A stretch of DNA of 64,000 nt from a virus. Where the stretch lies: positions 1-64,000 of IMG/VR virus record IMGVR_UViG_3300025168_000039; one strand, written 5' to 3'. The position numbers were made by a program, and so were the translations under genes. The notes below the pieces were generated by a model, which was not told where the DNA came from, searched no databases, and saw only the letters and a list, made by a program, of their open reading frames with translations. Positions 8,294 to 16,156 of this stretch are shown here, in pieces (positions within the stretch are counted from its first letter, which is position 1; the number at the start of each line of letters is the position of its first letter).

Positions 8294-9781
8294 TTATTGT
8301 AGTGCTTTCACAGTCAGTAAGGAGAATGTAGTAGAACCATCATTTATTCTTGTAATATAAAAGAAAAATTCATGTCCATTTGTAGTTGTTATAGTATCTC
8401 CATCTGTAACAGTATAACCAGAAGTAGTTATAGTTCCTGCACTGGCATTATTTTTATATAATATAACCAGAGTACAATTTTTAGCAGGAACAGCTAATGT
8501 ATGTGCGCCTCCATTAGTTGCATACTGAAAATTTCCGTCATCAATATCAGGAGTAAATGTACCTGATGATTTTGTACCACAGTTATAAGCAGCAGCACTA
8601 AATCCTGCAGTTAGTTCATCTGGTGTATCAGCTTTTAAAATATCTGCATCAAAAGCCTCAACGTCACTTCCGATTGCTACCCCAAGATTTGTTCTAGCAG
8701 TACTATCACTAGCTAAACCTGAAAGATTATTTGCTTTTAATAGAGCAGCAGAATTAATAGATGTTATGGCTGCTTTGTTAACACTAGTTAATACACTTAC
8801 AGCAGCAATATTAGTATTACTATTACCTATGCTTGTTGCTAAAGCTGAAGAAGTATTAGCTATTCTTACTAAGTTGACACTTGTTAATGCACTAACTGCA
8901 GCAATATTAGTGTTACTATTACCTATGCTTGTAGCTAAAGCTGAAGAAGTATTAGCTACTCTTGTATTTACAGATGTTATAGCTGCTAAATTAACACTCG
9001 TTAACGCGCTAACAGCAGCTAGAGCAGAAGCACTAGGAACTGCAGCACCACCTATAAATACATTAGTAGCTGCAAATAAATTTGCCGCAGAAACATTACC
9101 ACTAAACTCTGCCGCAGTACCACTAACTTTGCCTGTAAAAGCTGCGCCATTTACAACAGTAAGTTGGTTAGTTGTAAAGGCTGCGACTGATGTAGCGGCA
9201 GATGCTTCAACGCCTGTTAAGTTTGATCCGTCACCAAAATAAGATGCTGCAGTTACATTACCAGTGAATTTAGCAGCAGTACCAAAGAATGTAGAAGCAG
9301 ATACTGCTCCTGTCATAGCAAGAGTTGTACCACTTACTTTACCTGTAAATATACCTGTTGCACCAGCGAATGTTGCTGCCGATACTATACCGCTAAACTC
9401 TGCAGTTGTTCCACTAACTTTACCTGTAAATGCTGCACCATTCACAACAGTAAGTTGATTAACAGTAAATGCTGCAACTGATGTAGCAGCAGATGCTTCA
9501 ACGCCTGTTAGATTAGAACCATCACCAAAATAAGTTGCTGCGCATACAGCAGCTATTATAGTAGCAGAGTCGCCTGTTATCTTTCCTGATGCACTAAGAG
9601 CAGCACCAACGGTTAGTTTACCTGTTGTCTCAACTTCAGAGTTACTTATTTTTAAAGCAGAGTTTGTCCCTTCACCATCTGAAACAAACCGTACAGTTGA
9701 ATCAACTCCGTCATTACTATTACTTACTTGAAGTAAATCTTTATAAGTGTTTGATATAAGTTTGCCAGTGAGTGTTGCCAT
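8294..9781 (-). CDS. Tail fibre with tandem shaft repeats
   Basis: 495 aa from ATG 9781 (MATLTGK), the start that overlaps the upstream stop codon; an upstream in-frame ATG at 9796 lies inside the previous gene. The shaft contains repeated units such as ATYFGDGSNLTGVEAS, VVNGAAFTGKVSG and TSSALATSIGNSNTNIAAVS, each present two or more times almost unchanged at DNA level too. The C-terminal ~100 residues form a beta domain (NCTLVILYKNN then FFFYITRIND). This is a trimeric fibre design; the target is unknown. Confidence 0.75.
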   Translation of the reverse strand: MATLTGKLISNTYKDLLQVSNSNDGVDSTVRFVSDGEGTNSALKISNSEVETTGKLTVGAALSASGKITGDSATIIAAVCAATYFGDGSNLTGVEASAATSVAAFTVNQLTVVNGAAFTGKVSGTTAEFSGIVSAATFAGATGIFTGKVSGTTLAMTGAVSASTFFGTAAKFTGNVTAASYFGDGSNLTGVEASAATSVAAFTTNQLTVVNGAAFTGKVSGTAAEFSGNVSAANLFAATNVFIGGAAVPSASALAAVSALTSVNLAAITSVNTRVANTSSALATSIGNSNTNIAAVSALTSVNLVRIANTSSALATSIGNSNTNIAAVSVLTSVNKAAITSINSAALLKANNLSGLASDSTARTNLGVAIGSDVEAFDADILKADTPDELTAGFSAAAYNCGTKSSGTFTPDIDDGNFQYATNGGAHTLAVPAKNCTLVILYKNNASAGTITTSGYTVTDGDTITTTNGHEFFFYITRINDGSTTFSLLTVKALQ

Positions 9782-10059
9782 TATATTAGATTCCAAAATT
9801 TATCTGTGTCTTCCCATTTAGTATTGGCGTTTTGCCATTCAAGATTTCTATCTGAGTTAGACGGTGGACGGGGATTACGAATATTTGTATCATCTCTTAC
9901 ATCAGGTGCTTTATTCTGTGGATGGTTTTTTAAATCATATGCTCCATCAAAGTCAGTAGGACAAACAAGTAAACCATAACTGTTAAGTTTCATTACTCTA
10001 TGTGGGTAGACAAAACCACACATATCACATACAGCTTTGGCATTCTTATTACTCGCCAT
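9781..10059 (-). CDS. Small zinc-ribbon-like protein
   Basis: 92 aa. The N-terminal half has CDMCGF, then a lone CPTDFDGAYDL about 18 residues later, so three Cys plus a His are possible metal ligands. The Asn/Pro-rich remainder has an NPRPPSNSDRNLEWQ stretch. The same type of protein is common beside adaptor genes in marine podoviruses. It lies between the adaptor gene and the fibre gene with almost no spacing. Role unknown, probably virion assembly. Confidence 0.6.
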   Translation of the reverse strand: MASNKNAKAVCDMCGFVYPHRVMKLNSYGLLVCPTDFDGAYDLKNHPQNKAPDVRDDTNIRNPRPPSNSDRNLEWQNANTKWEDTDKFWNLI

Positions 10060-10061
10060 TA

Positions 10062-10736
10062 TTATACCCTATTTATTCGAGGTAAAAAATAAGCACTTGC
10101 TCTTTCTCTATCTTCATTCATAGCATTCGTAAGACGTTCTTCATACTCTGCTTTGAGAAGACCGATACGACCTACATCTATACCTGGACGTTTCATAGCC
10201 ATGTAGTAAGCTAACCCTGTAGTTAGGCAAGGCAAAAACCTACGAGATATGTCTGCATTCTGACCAGCAGATTTTGTTACATCTTCTGTATATTTAACCT
10301 GTTCTAGTTTTAAAATGTCTGTAGTATTCTCTGGGATAGGCCAAAGGAATAAAACAGGATTACCTCTTCCCCTACGAATAGCATATTGGTTAGGTCTTCC
10401 TGTTTGACTTTTACGAGGAATTTTTAAATACTCTTCCATTGTAATACGTTCAAGTTGAAGATCAACATCGTCTCGTCTAACAACTGCTTCAGTAATATCA
10501 ATGGTACTTGATGTTAAAGCATACGATGTTACACTAGTAGATACTGAAATAGCAGTTGTACCAGCAGTCCAAAGGAGAATGCCACGGTTCTGCCAATCTT
10601 GAAGAAGAAGATTAATCGACCTACGAGCAGATTTAGGTTCGTGTCCTAGTGTCTGCTCACCACCAATCATCTCCGTTGCTTCTTGAATAACTTCATCAAT
10701 GTCCATTGAGAAGTCGTATGTTCCGCTAGTAGCCAT
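10062..10736 (-). CDS. Head-tail adaptor/tail tubular protein 1
   Basis: 224 aa. N-terminal helices include EVIQEATEMIGGEQTLG and SARRSINLLLQDWQNRG, followed by a beta section and C-terminal helices (TTGLAYYMAMKRPG then AEYEERLTNAMNEDRERAS). This helix-sheet-helix arrangement is that of P22 gp4-like or T7 gp11-like adaptors that sit under the portal ring. A second, distant protein of the same plan is at 14089-14745, so one may be the adaptor and the other a tail tube component. Confidence 0.65.
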   Translation of the reverse strand: MATSGTYDFSMDIDEVIQEATEMIGGEQTLGHEPKSARRSINLLLQDWQNRGILLWTAGTTAISVSTSVTSYALTSSTIDITEAVVRRDDVDLQLERITMEEYLKIPRKSQTGRPNQYAIRRGRGNPVLFLWPIPENTTDILKLEQVKYTEDVTKSAGQNADISRRFLPCLTTGLAYYMAMKRPGIDVGRIGLLKAEYEERLTNAMNEDRERASAYFLPRINRV

Positions 10737-10746
10737 TTAGTTATTC

Positions 10747-10950
10747 CTAGTCTTTGTATTCTATGATTTTACCTGGATCATAGTCCACCACAACATCTTG
10801 TTCTTTGGCTTTAATCTGTGGACCTTTGCGTGCAGCGCCGTATCCCTGACCAGTAGGACGACCTGTCATCTTATCTATATCTTCTGCAGTACGAGGATTA
10901 CGAATATAATTATAAGTATATTCTTTTATTCCCTCTGGATTATTTGACAT
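10747..10950 (-). CDS. Small hypothetical structural-region protein
   Basis: 67 aa, hydrophilic, with NPRTAEDIDKMTGRPTGQG and a C-terminal DYDPGKIIEY block. No domain is recognised. It has a clear GGAG box (about 10963 on the minus strand) and sits 10 nt before the adaptor gene, so it is probably expressed. Similar short Gly/Arg proteins occur in marine phage late operons. Confidence 0.55.
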   Translation of the reverse strand: MSNNPEGIKEYTYNYIRNPRTAEDIDKMTGRPTGQGYGAARKGPQIKAKEQDVVVDYDPGKIIEYKD

Positions 10951-10952
10951 CT

Positions 10953-11081
10953 TTATCTCCTTTTAGACTTACCATTCCTATTTGTTTTTAAAGCAATTGA
11001 TCTAATAAGCTTATTTCTTTTTTTCTTTTTAGACGGTGCTTTAAGAATTTGTTGGCTTATCTTTGATCTATTTATTGCCAC
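10953..11081 (-). CDS. Tiny Lys/Arg-rich protein (GTG start)
   Basis: 42 aa reading frame beginning at GTG 11081 and ending two bases before the next start. It is extremely basic (KAPSKKKKRNK and GKSKRR) with no acidic residue. It belongs to a run of basic small proteins (11.0-12.7 kb). I infer possible binding to packaged DNA; the start codon and even its translation are uncertain because the ribosome site is weak. Confidence 0.4.
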   Translation of the reverse strand: MAINRSKISQQILKAPSKKKKRNKLIRSIALKTNRNGKSKRR

Positions 11082-11095
11082 TCTACATGTCACAA

Positions 11096-11245
11096 TTAGT
11101 AAAGACGATTATGAGATGCTTTGCCTGTAGCGCCACCTTTAGACATATACTTGCTTTTCTTCACCGCTCCACCCTTAGACATATACTTTGTTTTTTTCAT
11201 AGCGCCGCCCTTTTTCATCTTTGACATATACTTACTTTTTTTCAT
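11096..11245 (-). CDS. Tiny protein of three KKSKYMSKGGA repeats
   Basis: 49 aa. ATG at 11245 lies inside the 3' end of the upstream gene (14-base overlap) with the ATGAAAAAAAG start. The protein is almost entirely three tandem copies of a ~13-residue unit, KK(S/T)KYMSK(GGA), followed by TGKASHNRLY. The underlying DNA is repeated as well. Basic and low-complexity, it could be a nucleic-acid-binding or virion-packaged peptide. I do not know a named family. Confidence 0.55.
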   Translation of the reverse strand: MKKSKYMSKMKKGGAMKKTKYMSKGGAVKKSKYMSKGGATGKASHNRLY

Positions 11246-11909
11246 CTTCGGTTTCCTTTTGATATAAATTATTAAAAGTTAAATAAGGATTCATGTAGCT
11301 ATCATCTATTTCTGCTGAATGAATATACTGACTTGGTAAAAAGTCTGGCGCGCCTTCACCAGTTACCCATAAAGCAGGATTAGTTACTCTTACTCTATTG
11401 TTTGGTAATGCTACAATATTACCAGTATATTCTCCTGCATCAATTAATTCTAAAATATGCGACTGCTTATGTTGTGCAGGATCATCTGATATAGAACTAT
11501 CTGTATAATCTACCGTAAATAAATATCTCCCAGTGTGAAAAACATTGTCTATCTTACATAACCAAGGACTTGAAGATACTCTTTCCATTACTATTATAGC
11601 ATGATTTCTAGAAGAACAATCCCAAGGTTGAGCTAAATGGGTGGGCATTTTAACAGGCCATTCCTCTAACCTAGTATCAGCTACTAAAGCTGTGATGGGC
11701 ATCCTTGCCCACATTGCCCCACCATGTACATTTTCTTCTTCATCACATCCAGTAAATACAACATTAAAAGTTAATGATCTGTCTGGTATTGTATTAACTG
11801 CAATTACTAAAGCGTGTAAATATTCTCCTTCATAGTCCATATGGTTATTAGTAAATTCTTTACGCACCCAACATTTAAATTGTGGGATGTTTGAACTTAG
11901 ATATGTCAT
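11232..11909 (-). CDS. Conserved structural-region protein, unknown function
   Basis: 225 aa, beta-rich, with FKCWVRKEF and YEGEYLHALVIAV near the N-terminus, GGAMWARMPI and CSSRNHAIIV in the middle and LPNNRVRVTNPALW towards the end. The pattern is familiar from cyanophage and other marine phage genomes as a conserved hypothetical, often in late modules. No catalytic motif is apparent. It is flanked on both sides by small basic proteins. Confidence 0.6.
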   Translation of the reverse strand: MTYLSSNIPQFKCWVRKEFTNNHMDYEGEYLHALVIAVNTIPDRSLTFNVVFTGCDEEENVHGGAMWARMPITALVADTRLEEWPVKMPTHLAQPWDCSSRNHAIIVMERVSSSPWLCKIDNVFHTGRYLFTVDYTDSSISDDPAQHKQSHILELIDAGEYTGNIVALPNNRVRVTNPALWVTGEGAPDFLPSQYIHSAEIDDSYMNPYLTFNNLYQKETEDEKK

Positions 11910-11946
11910 TTTATTTTTTACTTTTATATTTGTAAGGTTTCTTTCT

Positions 11947-12258
11947 TTAACACTTCCATCTTTTTCTAGCTTGCCTAAGTCTTGAGTTAGGATTCTTAGC
12001 AGCTTTAGGAAACTTCTTCATCTGTCCTGCTGATCTAGCGCAATAACTCTTACGTCTTGCTGCTCTCTTACCAGTAGGTTTAGATTCAGTTACAGCAGTT
12101 TTAAGTTTACTACCAGGATTTTGTCTGCGGTATTTAGCTACTCCTTTAGCAGTTAGACCAGCACCAGATTTAGTAGGACGTTTATGACCACCACCGATAG
12201 TCATTCCTTTCATGCCTGTGCCTTTTCGTACACTTTTCTTTTTTGTTCTTACTGCCAT
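11947..12258 (-). CDS. Basic protein, DUF6321-like
   Basis: 103 aa, about one third Lys/Arg. The block SGAGLTAKGVAKYRRQNPGS followed by LKTAV matches the small DUF6321-type family of phages and giant-virus relatives. Later it has RKSYCARSAGQM and RLRQARKRWKC. Very basic late proteins of this sort may neutralise packaged DNA. It is next to another basic protein (12267-12740) and to the fibre/adaptor region. Confidence 0.65.
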   Translation of the reverse strand: MAVRTKKKSVRKGTGMKGMTIGGGHKRPTKSGAGLTAKGVAKYRRQNPGSKLKTAVTESKPTGKRAARRKSYCARSAGQMKKFPKAAKNPNSRLRQARKRWKC

Positions 12259-12266
12259 GCTATAAC

Positions 12267-12740
12267 CTATTTACCTTTCATAGCTCTGCCAAAACCTTTC
12301 TTGGCTACTCCACACCCTCTAGGCTTAATTTGACCACCTCCTGACTTAAATGTTTTTACCATTGTAGGCTTGCCGCCTACTCCTTGAGGTTTAGCTCTTT
12401 TCCTTTTAACAGCAGACTTCTTCTCAGAAGCTGACATACTTTTTGCTTTAGCAAGCGGCACACACTTAGGATATTTTCTTTTACTTCCTTTAGTAGATTT
12501 TCTACCACAAGGTTGATACTTACCATCCTTCTTTGGCGCACCAATGTCAACCCATTTCTCACCTACCCACTTCCGAAGACCGCCTCCCTTTTTCTTTTTA
12601 ACAGCCTTTTTCTTTTTCTTTCCACCAGGAGTTACTTTGCCACTACAAACTGCAGATGCATACATATTAGCATAAGCTGATGGATAAACATCAAACTTTC
12701 TTTTTGCTGCAGCTTTTCCTTTAGGACAAAGTTTAGCCAT
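12267..12740 (-). CDS. Lys-rich protein, DUF5872-like
   Basis: 157 aa. It contains LRKWVGEKWVDIG, then YQPCGRKSTKGSKRKYPKC, a block I recognise from DUF5872-type proteins. Before it lies a poly-Lys spacer and an N-terminal domain (CPKGKAAAKRKFDVYPSAYA) that also carries paired Cys. The spaced Cys residues could bind metal. The strong positive charge suggests nucleic acid contact in the virion; inference only. Confidence 0.65.
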   Translation of the reverse strand: MAKLCPKGKAAAKRKFDVYPSAYANMYASAVCSGKVTPGGKKKKKAVKKKKGGGLRKWVGEKWVDIGAPKKDGKYQPCGRKSTKGSKRKYPKCVPLAKAKSMSASEKKSAVKRKRAKPQGVGGKPTMVKTFKSGGGQIKPRGCGVAKKGFGRAMKGK

Positions 12741-12742
12741 AC

Positions 12743-13714
12743 TTAAACCCAGCCGCCTCCTGTACCTCTAGTACGTTTATTTCCTTTACTAGCACCTATA
12801 TTAGGTTTAAAACCTCTGAGTGCAGCACGAACACCGCGAGGTGCTTTACTTACTTTCTTCTTCTTACCTTTTCCTACACGACCACCCTTTGAGTCGCCTT
12901 CATAATCTTCTGCTTCTTCTAGTCTTTCACGTACTTCATCAGACATTTTATTCCTGTCTACTTCATACATTGTTTCATATCCCTCTTTTCGAGATATTTT
13001 ACCAGGATAAAAAGCATAACGTCCACCTTCTGTTGGATCGTTTGTTTTAGTAGCACTAACAGTCGGTTCTTTTCTAGGTTTTTTTGTTTCAATAGTAGGA
13101 GTAGTAGTAGTAGGTTTTTCAATACGTTTCTTAGGAACAGGTTTTTTCTTTTCTCCATTTGTAAGAACAGCAGCGGTTCCTGCAACTGCTGCTGTAGCTG
13201 CGGCACCACGACGAATATTTTTAGCTTTTTTAACTACTCCTTTACCTACTGGTCTAGAACCTAGTGGTTTACCATCTGGTCCTTTACCAAATGTTGGTTT
13301 AACAAGATTACCTGGAGTTTTTTGAACTACTGTTTTTGTTTTACCATCTGCACTTTTAATAATTTTAGTTTTAGTCTTCCCACCAACTCTTTTATCTATT
13401 CCTAATGCTAATCTAACAGCATCTATATTATTTTTACCTACTGCTGCTTTAAGGTTTTTAATAGCTTTAGGTGCTAATGTTGCTAGTTTAGCAGTAATTT
13501 TTGCCATGCCTAATCCAGGAATAGCATACGAAAGTACCTCTGCAGCAAGTCTTGCATTCTTTCTTGTTTCTTGAGTTTTTGGTTTTGCTATTTGATTTTG
13601 TCTTTTAAGCTGGGCAGGAAAACCTGAGCGTAGTCTTTGACGAATAGTCATTTTTTCTACAGCTCTTTTTTGCTGTTCGTTCAGGTTTTTATATTTTTCT
13701 TCTTTTGTAGCCAT
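12743..13714 (-). CDS. Long basic low-complexity protein with ALRGF tail
   Basis: 323 aa, rich in Lys, Thr, Pro and Ala. A hydrophobic Ala-rich patch near residue 175 (GAAATAAVAGTAAVL) could be a membrane-active helix. The C-terminus has GGRVGKGKKKKVSKAPRG followed by AALRGFKPNIG. The same GGRVGKGK...ALRGF ending is on the otherwise different 115-aa neighbour (13730-14077). It may be an internal or ejected virion protein. Not assigned to a family. Confidence 0.5.
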   Translation of the reverse strand: MATKEEKYKNLNEQQKRAVEKMTIRQRLRSGFPAQLKRQNQIAKPKTQETRKNARLAAEVLSYAIPGLGMAKITAKLATLAPKAIKNLKAAVGKNNIDAVRLALGIDKRVGGKTKTKIIKSADGKTKTVVQKTPGNLVKPTFGKGPDGKPLGSRPVGKGVVKKAKNIRRGAAATAAVAGTAAVLTNGEKKKPVPKKRIEKPTTTTPTIETKKPRKEPTVSATKTNDPTEGGRYAFYPGKISRKEGYETMYEVDRNKMSDEVRERLEEAEDYEGDSKGGRVGKGKKKKVSKAPRGVRAALRGFKPNIGASKGNKRTRGTGGGWV

Positions 13715-13729
13715 AGTAGTCTCCTCTAA

Positions 13730-14077
13730 TTAAAAGCCACGTAAAGCAACACCTGCTCCACGGCCTGAAAAGTTATTTCTTTTTTTAACTTTTTGTTTTT
13801 TATTCTTGCCTTTTCCTACACGACCACCGTCAGACTCACCAACAGAATCACTATTAGGACCACTAATGTTACTTGCTAAATCATAAAAGTCAGGCATACT
13901 TTCTTGTTGCTGTTCATAAGCTGTATCAAACTCTGCGTCTGACATACCATCACCTTTACCATCACCTTTTTTACGCTTTCTTTTTCCTCCTCCTTTATTC
14001 TTAGCATCCAACTCTCTTTGGTACTTTGTAGCAGGACTTTCATTAGGGTTAAGAGGATCAAAAATAGGACCGGCCAT
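13730..14077 (-). CDS. Small basic protein with GGRVGKGK...ALRGF tail
   Basis: 115 aa. It starts MAGPIFDPLNPNESPATKY, has a basic Gly/Lys linker, a GDGMSDAEFD block (compare GDGMSDEIPF in the lysozyme protein at 1798-3111), and ends GGRVGKGKNKK followed by GVALRGF at the extreme C-terminus. The end is shared with the downstream neighbour at 12743-13714. The recurrence of short blocks among unrelated late proteins suggests a common assembly or packaging signal. Confidence 0.5.
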   Translation of the reverse strand: MAGPIFDPLNPNESPATKYQRELDAKNKGGGKRKRKKGDGKGDGMSDAEFDTAYEQQQESMPDFYDLASNISGPNSDSVGESDGGRVGKGKNKKQKVKKRNNFSGRGAGVALRGF

Positions 14078-14088
14078 TATAGTCTCCT

Positions 14089-14745
14089 TTAATTAGTATT
14101 AGTTACTAGATTGTCATCTGCACCAGCAGGACTTGCAGGACTTTGCATATCATCTCTACGTGTTCTACGTGCCTGATTGCGCTGTAGTTCTAGAAGCTGT
14201 GCATATCGTTGTTCAAATAATTGTGAAGTAGGATAGTCTTTTTGAAAGACCATAGCCTCTATCATAGAAGCATTAAAAAGAAGGTCATAACAAAAGTCAG
14301 TATAATAGTTTTCAGGAGTTGCGGATGTTAATGTTACTGGGCGACTAACATGTACAACTTGTCCACTGTAAGTAGAAGCAGGAGTAGGCGCAATCAAAAC
14401 TGTAGAATTATTACGAGGAGCGTAATATCTTGGTTCATCAGTCGATGCGCTTACAGGCCAGTAGTCATTAATATATTCATCTGTTCTTTGCAACAAATTA
14501 ATTTTTGTAGAGTTACTTACAATATTAATATTCTTAACTATTCTTGTTCCTGTAGGTAAAGTAAGAATATTATTCCCAGAAGAAACAGCAACAGAAGTAT
14601 AAGAAACTAAACCATAGTCATCTAAGTCTTTTGTTAAACGCTCTTCAGCACGATTGACCATATTAGGAATATAGTTAACAAACTCTGTTCCTTCATTCTC
14701 AGATGCTTGAATAATATCGTTTACCAAATAAGTATAATTAACCAT
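14089..14745 (-). CDS. Head-tail adaptor/tail tubular protein 2
   Basis: 218 aa. N-terminal helices (YTYLVNDIIQASENEG, IPNMVNRAEERLTKDLD) lead into a beta region (LPTGTRIVKNINIV) and C-terminal helices (DLLFNASMIEAMVFQKDYP, FEQRYAQLLELQRNQARR). The plan is that of phage adaptor / T7 gp11-type tail tube proteins. It follows the capsid gene and a small capsid-proximal gene, as in many podoviruses. It overlaps the upstream gene by 8 bases. Confidence 0.65.
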   Translation of the reverse strand: MVNYTYLVNDIIQASENEGTEFVNYIPNMVNRAEERLTKDLDDYGLVSYTSVAVSSGNNILTLPTGTRIVKNINIVSNSTKINLLQRTDEYINDYWPVSASTDEPRYYAPRNNSTVLIAPTPASTYSGQVVHVSRPVTLTSATPENYYTDFCYDLLFNASMIEAMVFQKDYPTSQLFEQRYAQLLELQRNQARRTRRDDMQSPASPAGADDNLVTNTN

Positions 14746-15043
14746 AGAACACTGCTATTGTTGCTGTCGAAGATGGAGCAGAAACCATAACTGCTCCTTT
14801 CATTGCAACACCTAAATCAGAAAAGTAAACCTCATTTGCATCACATGCTGTAGTATTTACAAATCGAATATTGTTTCCTTTAACTGTGCCTCTTGCATCA
14901 GTAGAAGTTCCAGTAATAAGAAACTGACCAACACCTGTAGCAAATACGGAACGAATACGAGTATCTGTAAGAGGAACACTCGTTACAGTATCAAGAGCCG
15001 CCCCACTCCCAGTTATAAATCCCTGTCGAATAGTAGTTGCCAT
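14738..15043 (-). CDS. Small capsid-proximal beta protein
   Basis: 101 aa, beta-rich and Thr/Ser/Val-rich, no Lys in the centre, ending in a TATIAVFYG strand. It is the first gene after the capsid terminator hairpin. Its size and composition fit a capsid decoration or head-completion protein, but I recognise no specific family. A ribosome site (AAGGAAC) lies ahead of the ATG. Confidence 0.5.
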   Translation of the reverse strand: MATTIRQGFITGSGAALDTVTSVPLTDTRIRSVFATGVGQFLITGTSTDARGTVKGNNIRFVNTTACDANEVYFSDLGVAMKGAVMVSAPSSTATIAVFYG

Positions 15044-15081
15044 GTTTTGTTCCTTTGCATAAATAGAATTTAATTATTTGT

Positions 15082-15108
15082 ATTATATAACAAGACCAGT
15101 AATTACAA
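15082..15108 (-). promoter_or_regulatory. Possible minus-strand promoter after capsid gene
   Basis: On the minus strand a TATAAT box (15082-15087) is preceded by TTGTAA (15103-15108) with a 15-base spacer, shorter than the usual 17. It lies between the capsid terminator and the start of the 14738-15043 gene and could restart late transcription. Weak evidence. Confidence 0.25.
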
Positions 15109-15113
15109 AAGCA

Positions 15114-15155
15114 AAGGGTGAAGAAAAAGAAGTTTATGTCTTTCTCTCCACCCTT
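15114..15155 (-). terminator. Hairpin terminator behind capsid gene
   Basis: On the minus strand AAGGGTG and CACCCTT pair, extended inward by AGAGAAAG with CTTTTTCT (one wobble), giving a stem of about 15 bp around a ~9-base loop, followed by TGCTTTTG. It lies 38 bases after the capsid stop codon. A partial terminator here would leave capsid mRNA more abundant than tail mRNA, as with T7 gene 10. Confidence 0.6.
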
Positions 15156-15193
15156 ACTTAATTTAGTCTATATTAGCCTAATTTACGCTGCTC

Positions 15194-16138
15194 TTAGGAC
15201 GAACCAGAAGCACCATAATAGCTACGCCAATCAGAAAAGCCAAAGCTGTAACGCTCACGCGCTTTAAACCTAAGATTGCCTGTATCGAAATCAGGTTCCA
15301 TCTTAGTTTGAAGAGGCGAACGTACAAACATTTTAGCTCCGTTCGGACAATCAGTACGCAGATACCAAGCATTTCCATCTTGGAACCTACGGTTTACATA
15401 AAAGCCACCAGGAACTAGACCCTGATTACGGACGCTGTTAATGTCATTGACATTCGTTGCACCGTTTGCAGCAGTCGTTGGGTTAACCCCAATTGTCGTT
15501 GACATCGTGCTATTCAAAATTTGGTCTGCCGTAAAGGCAAGGTCCGAAGGCACATGAAGCGACTCAACCTGTAAACCAATAAGAATACCACGATCATCTG
15601 TTGCTTTTGAGATAGTGATCAACGCAGACTCAAGAGACGCTTCTGAAAGATCAGTAGCACCAAGAGAATTTGATTGAACACCACCACCAACTACAGGATG
15701 ACTAACGCTAAAGAAAGGCTGTCCGTCCCCACCAGGACTTCCTGCCGCAAAGCCGTTGTTGAAAACATCAGCAGCTTTAACTTGCTTAGTGTTAGCCATT
15801 GCACGGGCAAGACCACGCGCACGTAGTTTAGCAAAAGTGTCATAAAGATTATCTTCCATAGCTTCTTCAGTTACTGCAAAAGCAAGAGCTATAGTCTCGT
15901 GACTGTAACGAGAAGCATAGCCTTCTTGTGCATCATCAAACTGAACAGCAGCGCCTTCACTTTTAACAGGTGCTGTGCCAAAGCCGGTAAATAGAACTTC
16001 TTCCTCAAATGCACGATCTGATTGTTCAATATCAAAGAGTGAAGCATGTTCATTGTCCACATCCGTGTATTCAATACCAAATACAGCATTTAAACCAGGG
16101 AGCAGTTCTTTCGCAATACTAGAGCGATTAATAGCCAT
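15194..16138 (-). CDS. Major capsid protein (Mu gpT-like, HK97 fold)
   Basis: 314 aa. The reading begins MAINRSSIAKELLPGLN and has YTDVDNEHASLFDIE (E-loop region), a helix-rich P-domain around AVTEEAMEDNLYDTFAKLRARGLARAM, and HPVVGGG plus PSDLAFTADQIL blocks typical of Mu gpT-type major head proteins. It follows a head decoration-type gene and the scaffold, and is followed by a strong hairpin. Codon use looks more GC-rich than in the early genes, as expected for a highly expressed protein. Only one capsid gene is present in the window. Confidence 0.8.
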   Translation of the reverse strand: MAINRSSIAKELLPGLNAVFGIEYTDVDNEHASLFDIEQSDRAFEEEVLFTGFGTAPVKSEGAAVQFDDAQEGYASRYSHETIALAFAVTEEAMEDNLYDTFAKLRARGLARAMANTKQVKAADVFNNGFAAGSPGGDGQPFFSVSHPVVGGGVQSNSLGATDLSEASLESALITISKATDDRGILIGLQVESLHVPSDLAFTADQILNSTMSTTIGVNPTTAANGATNVNDINSVRNQGLVPGGFYVNRRFQDGNAWYLRTDCPNGAKMFVRSPLQTKMEPDFDTGNLRFKARERYSFGFSDWRSYYGASGSS

Positions 16139-16156
16139 TTTTCATTACTCCCTTTC

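Noticed and set aside
8766-9458. Plus-strand frames of 158 and 64 codons opposite the fibre gene
   Set aside because: They are reading-frame echoes of the Ala/Thr-rich repeats on the minus strand; Leu/Val/Ala-only translations.
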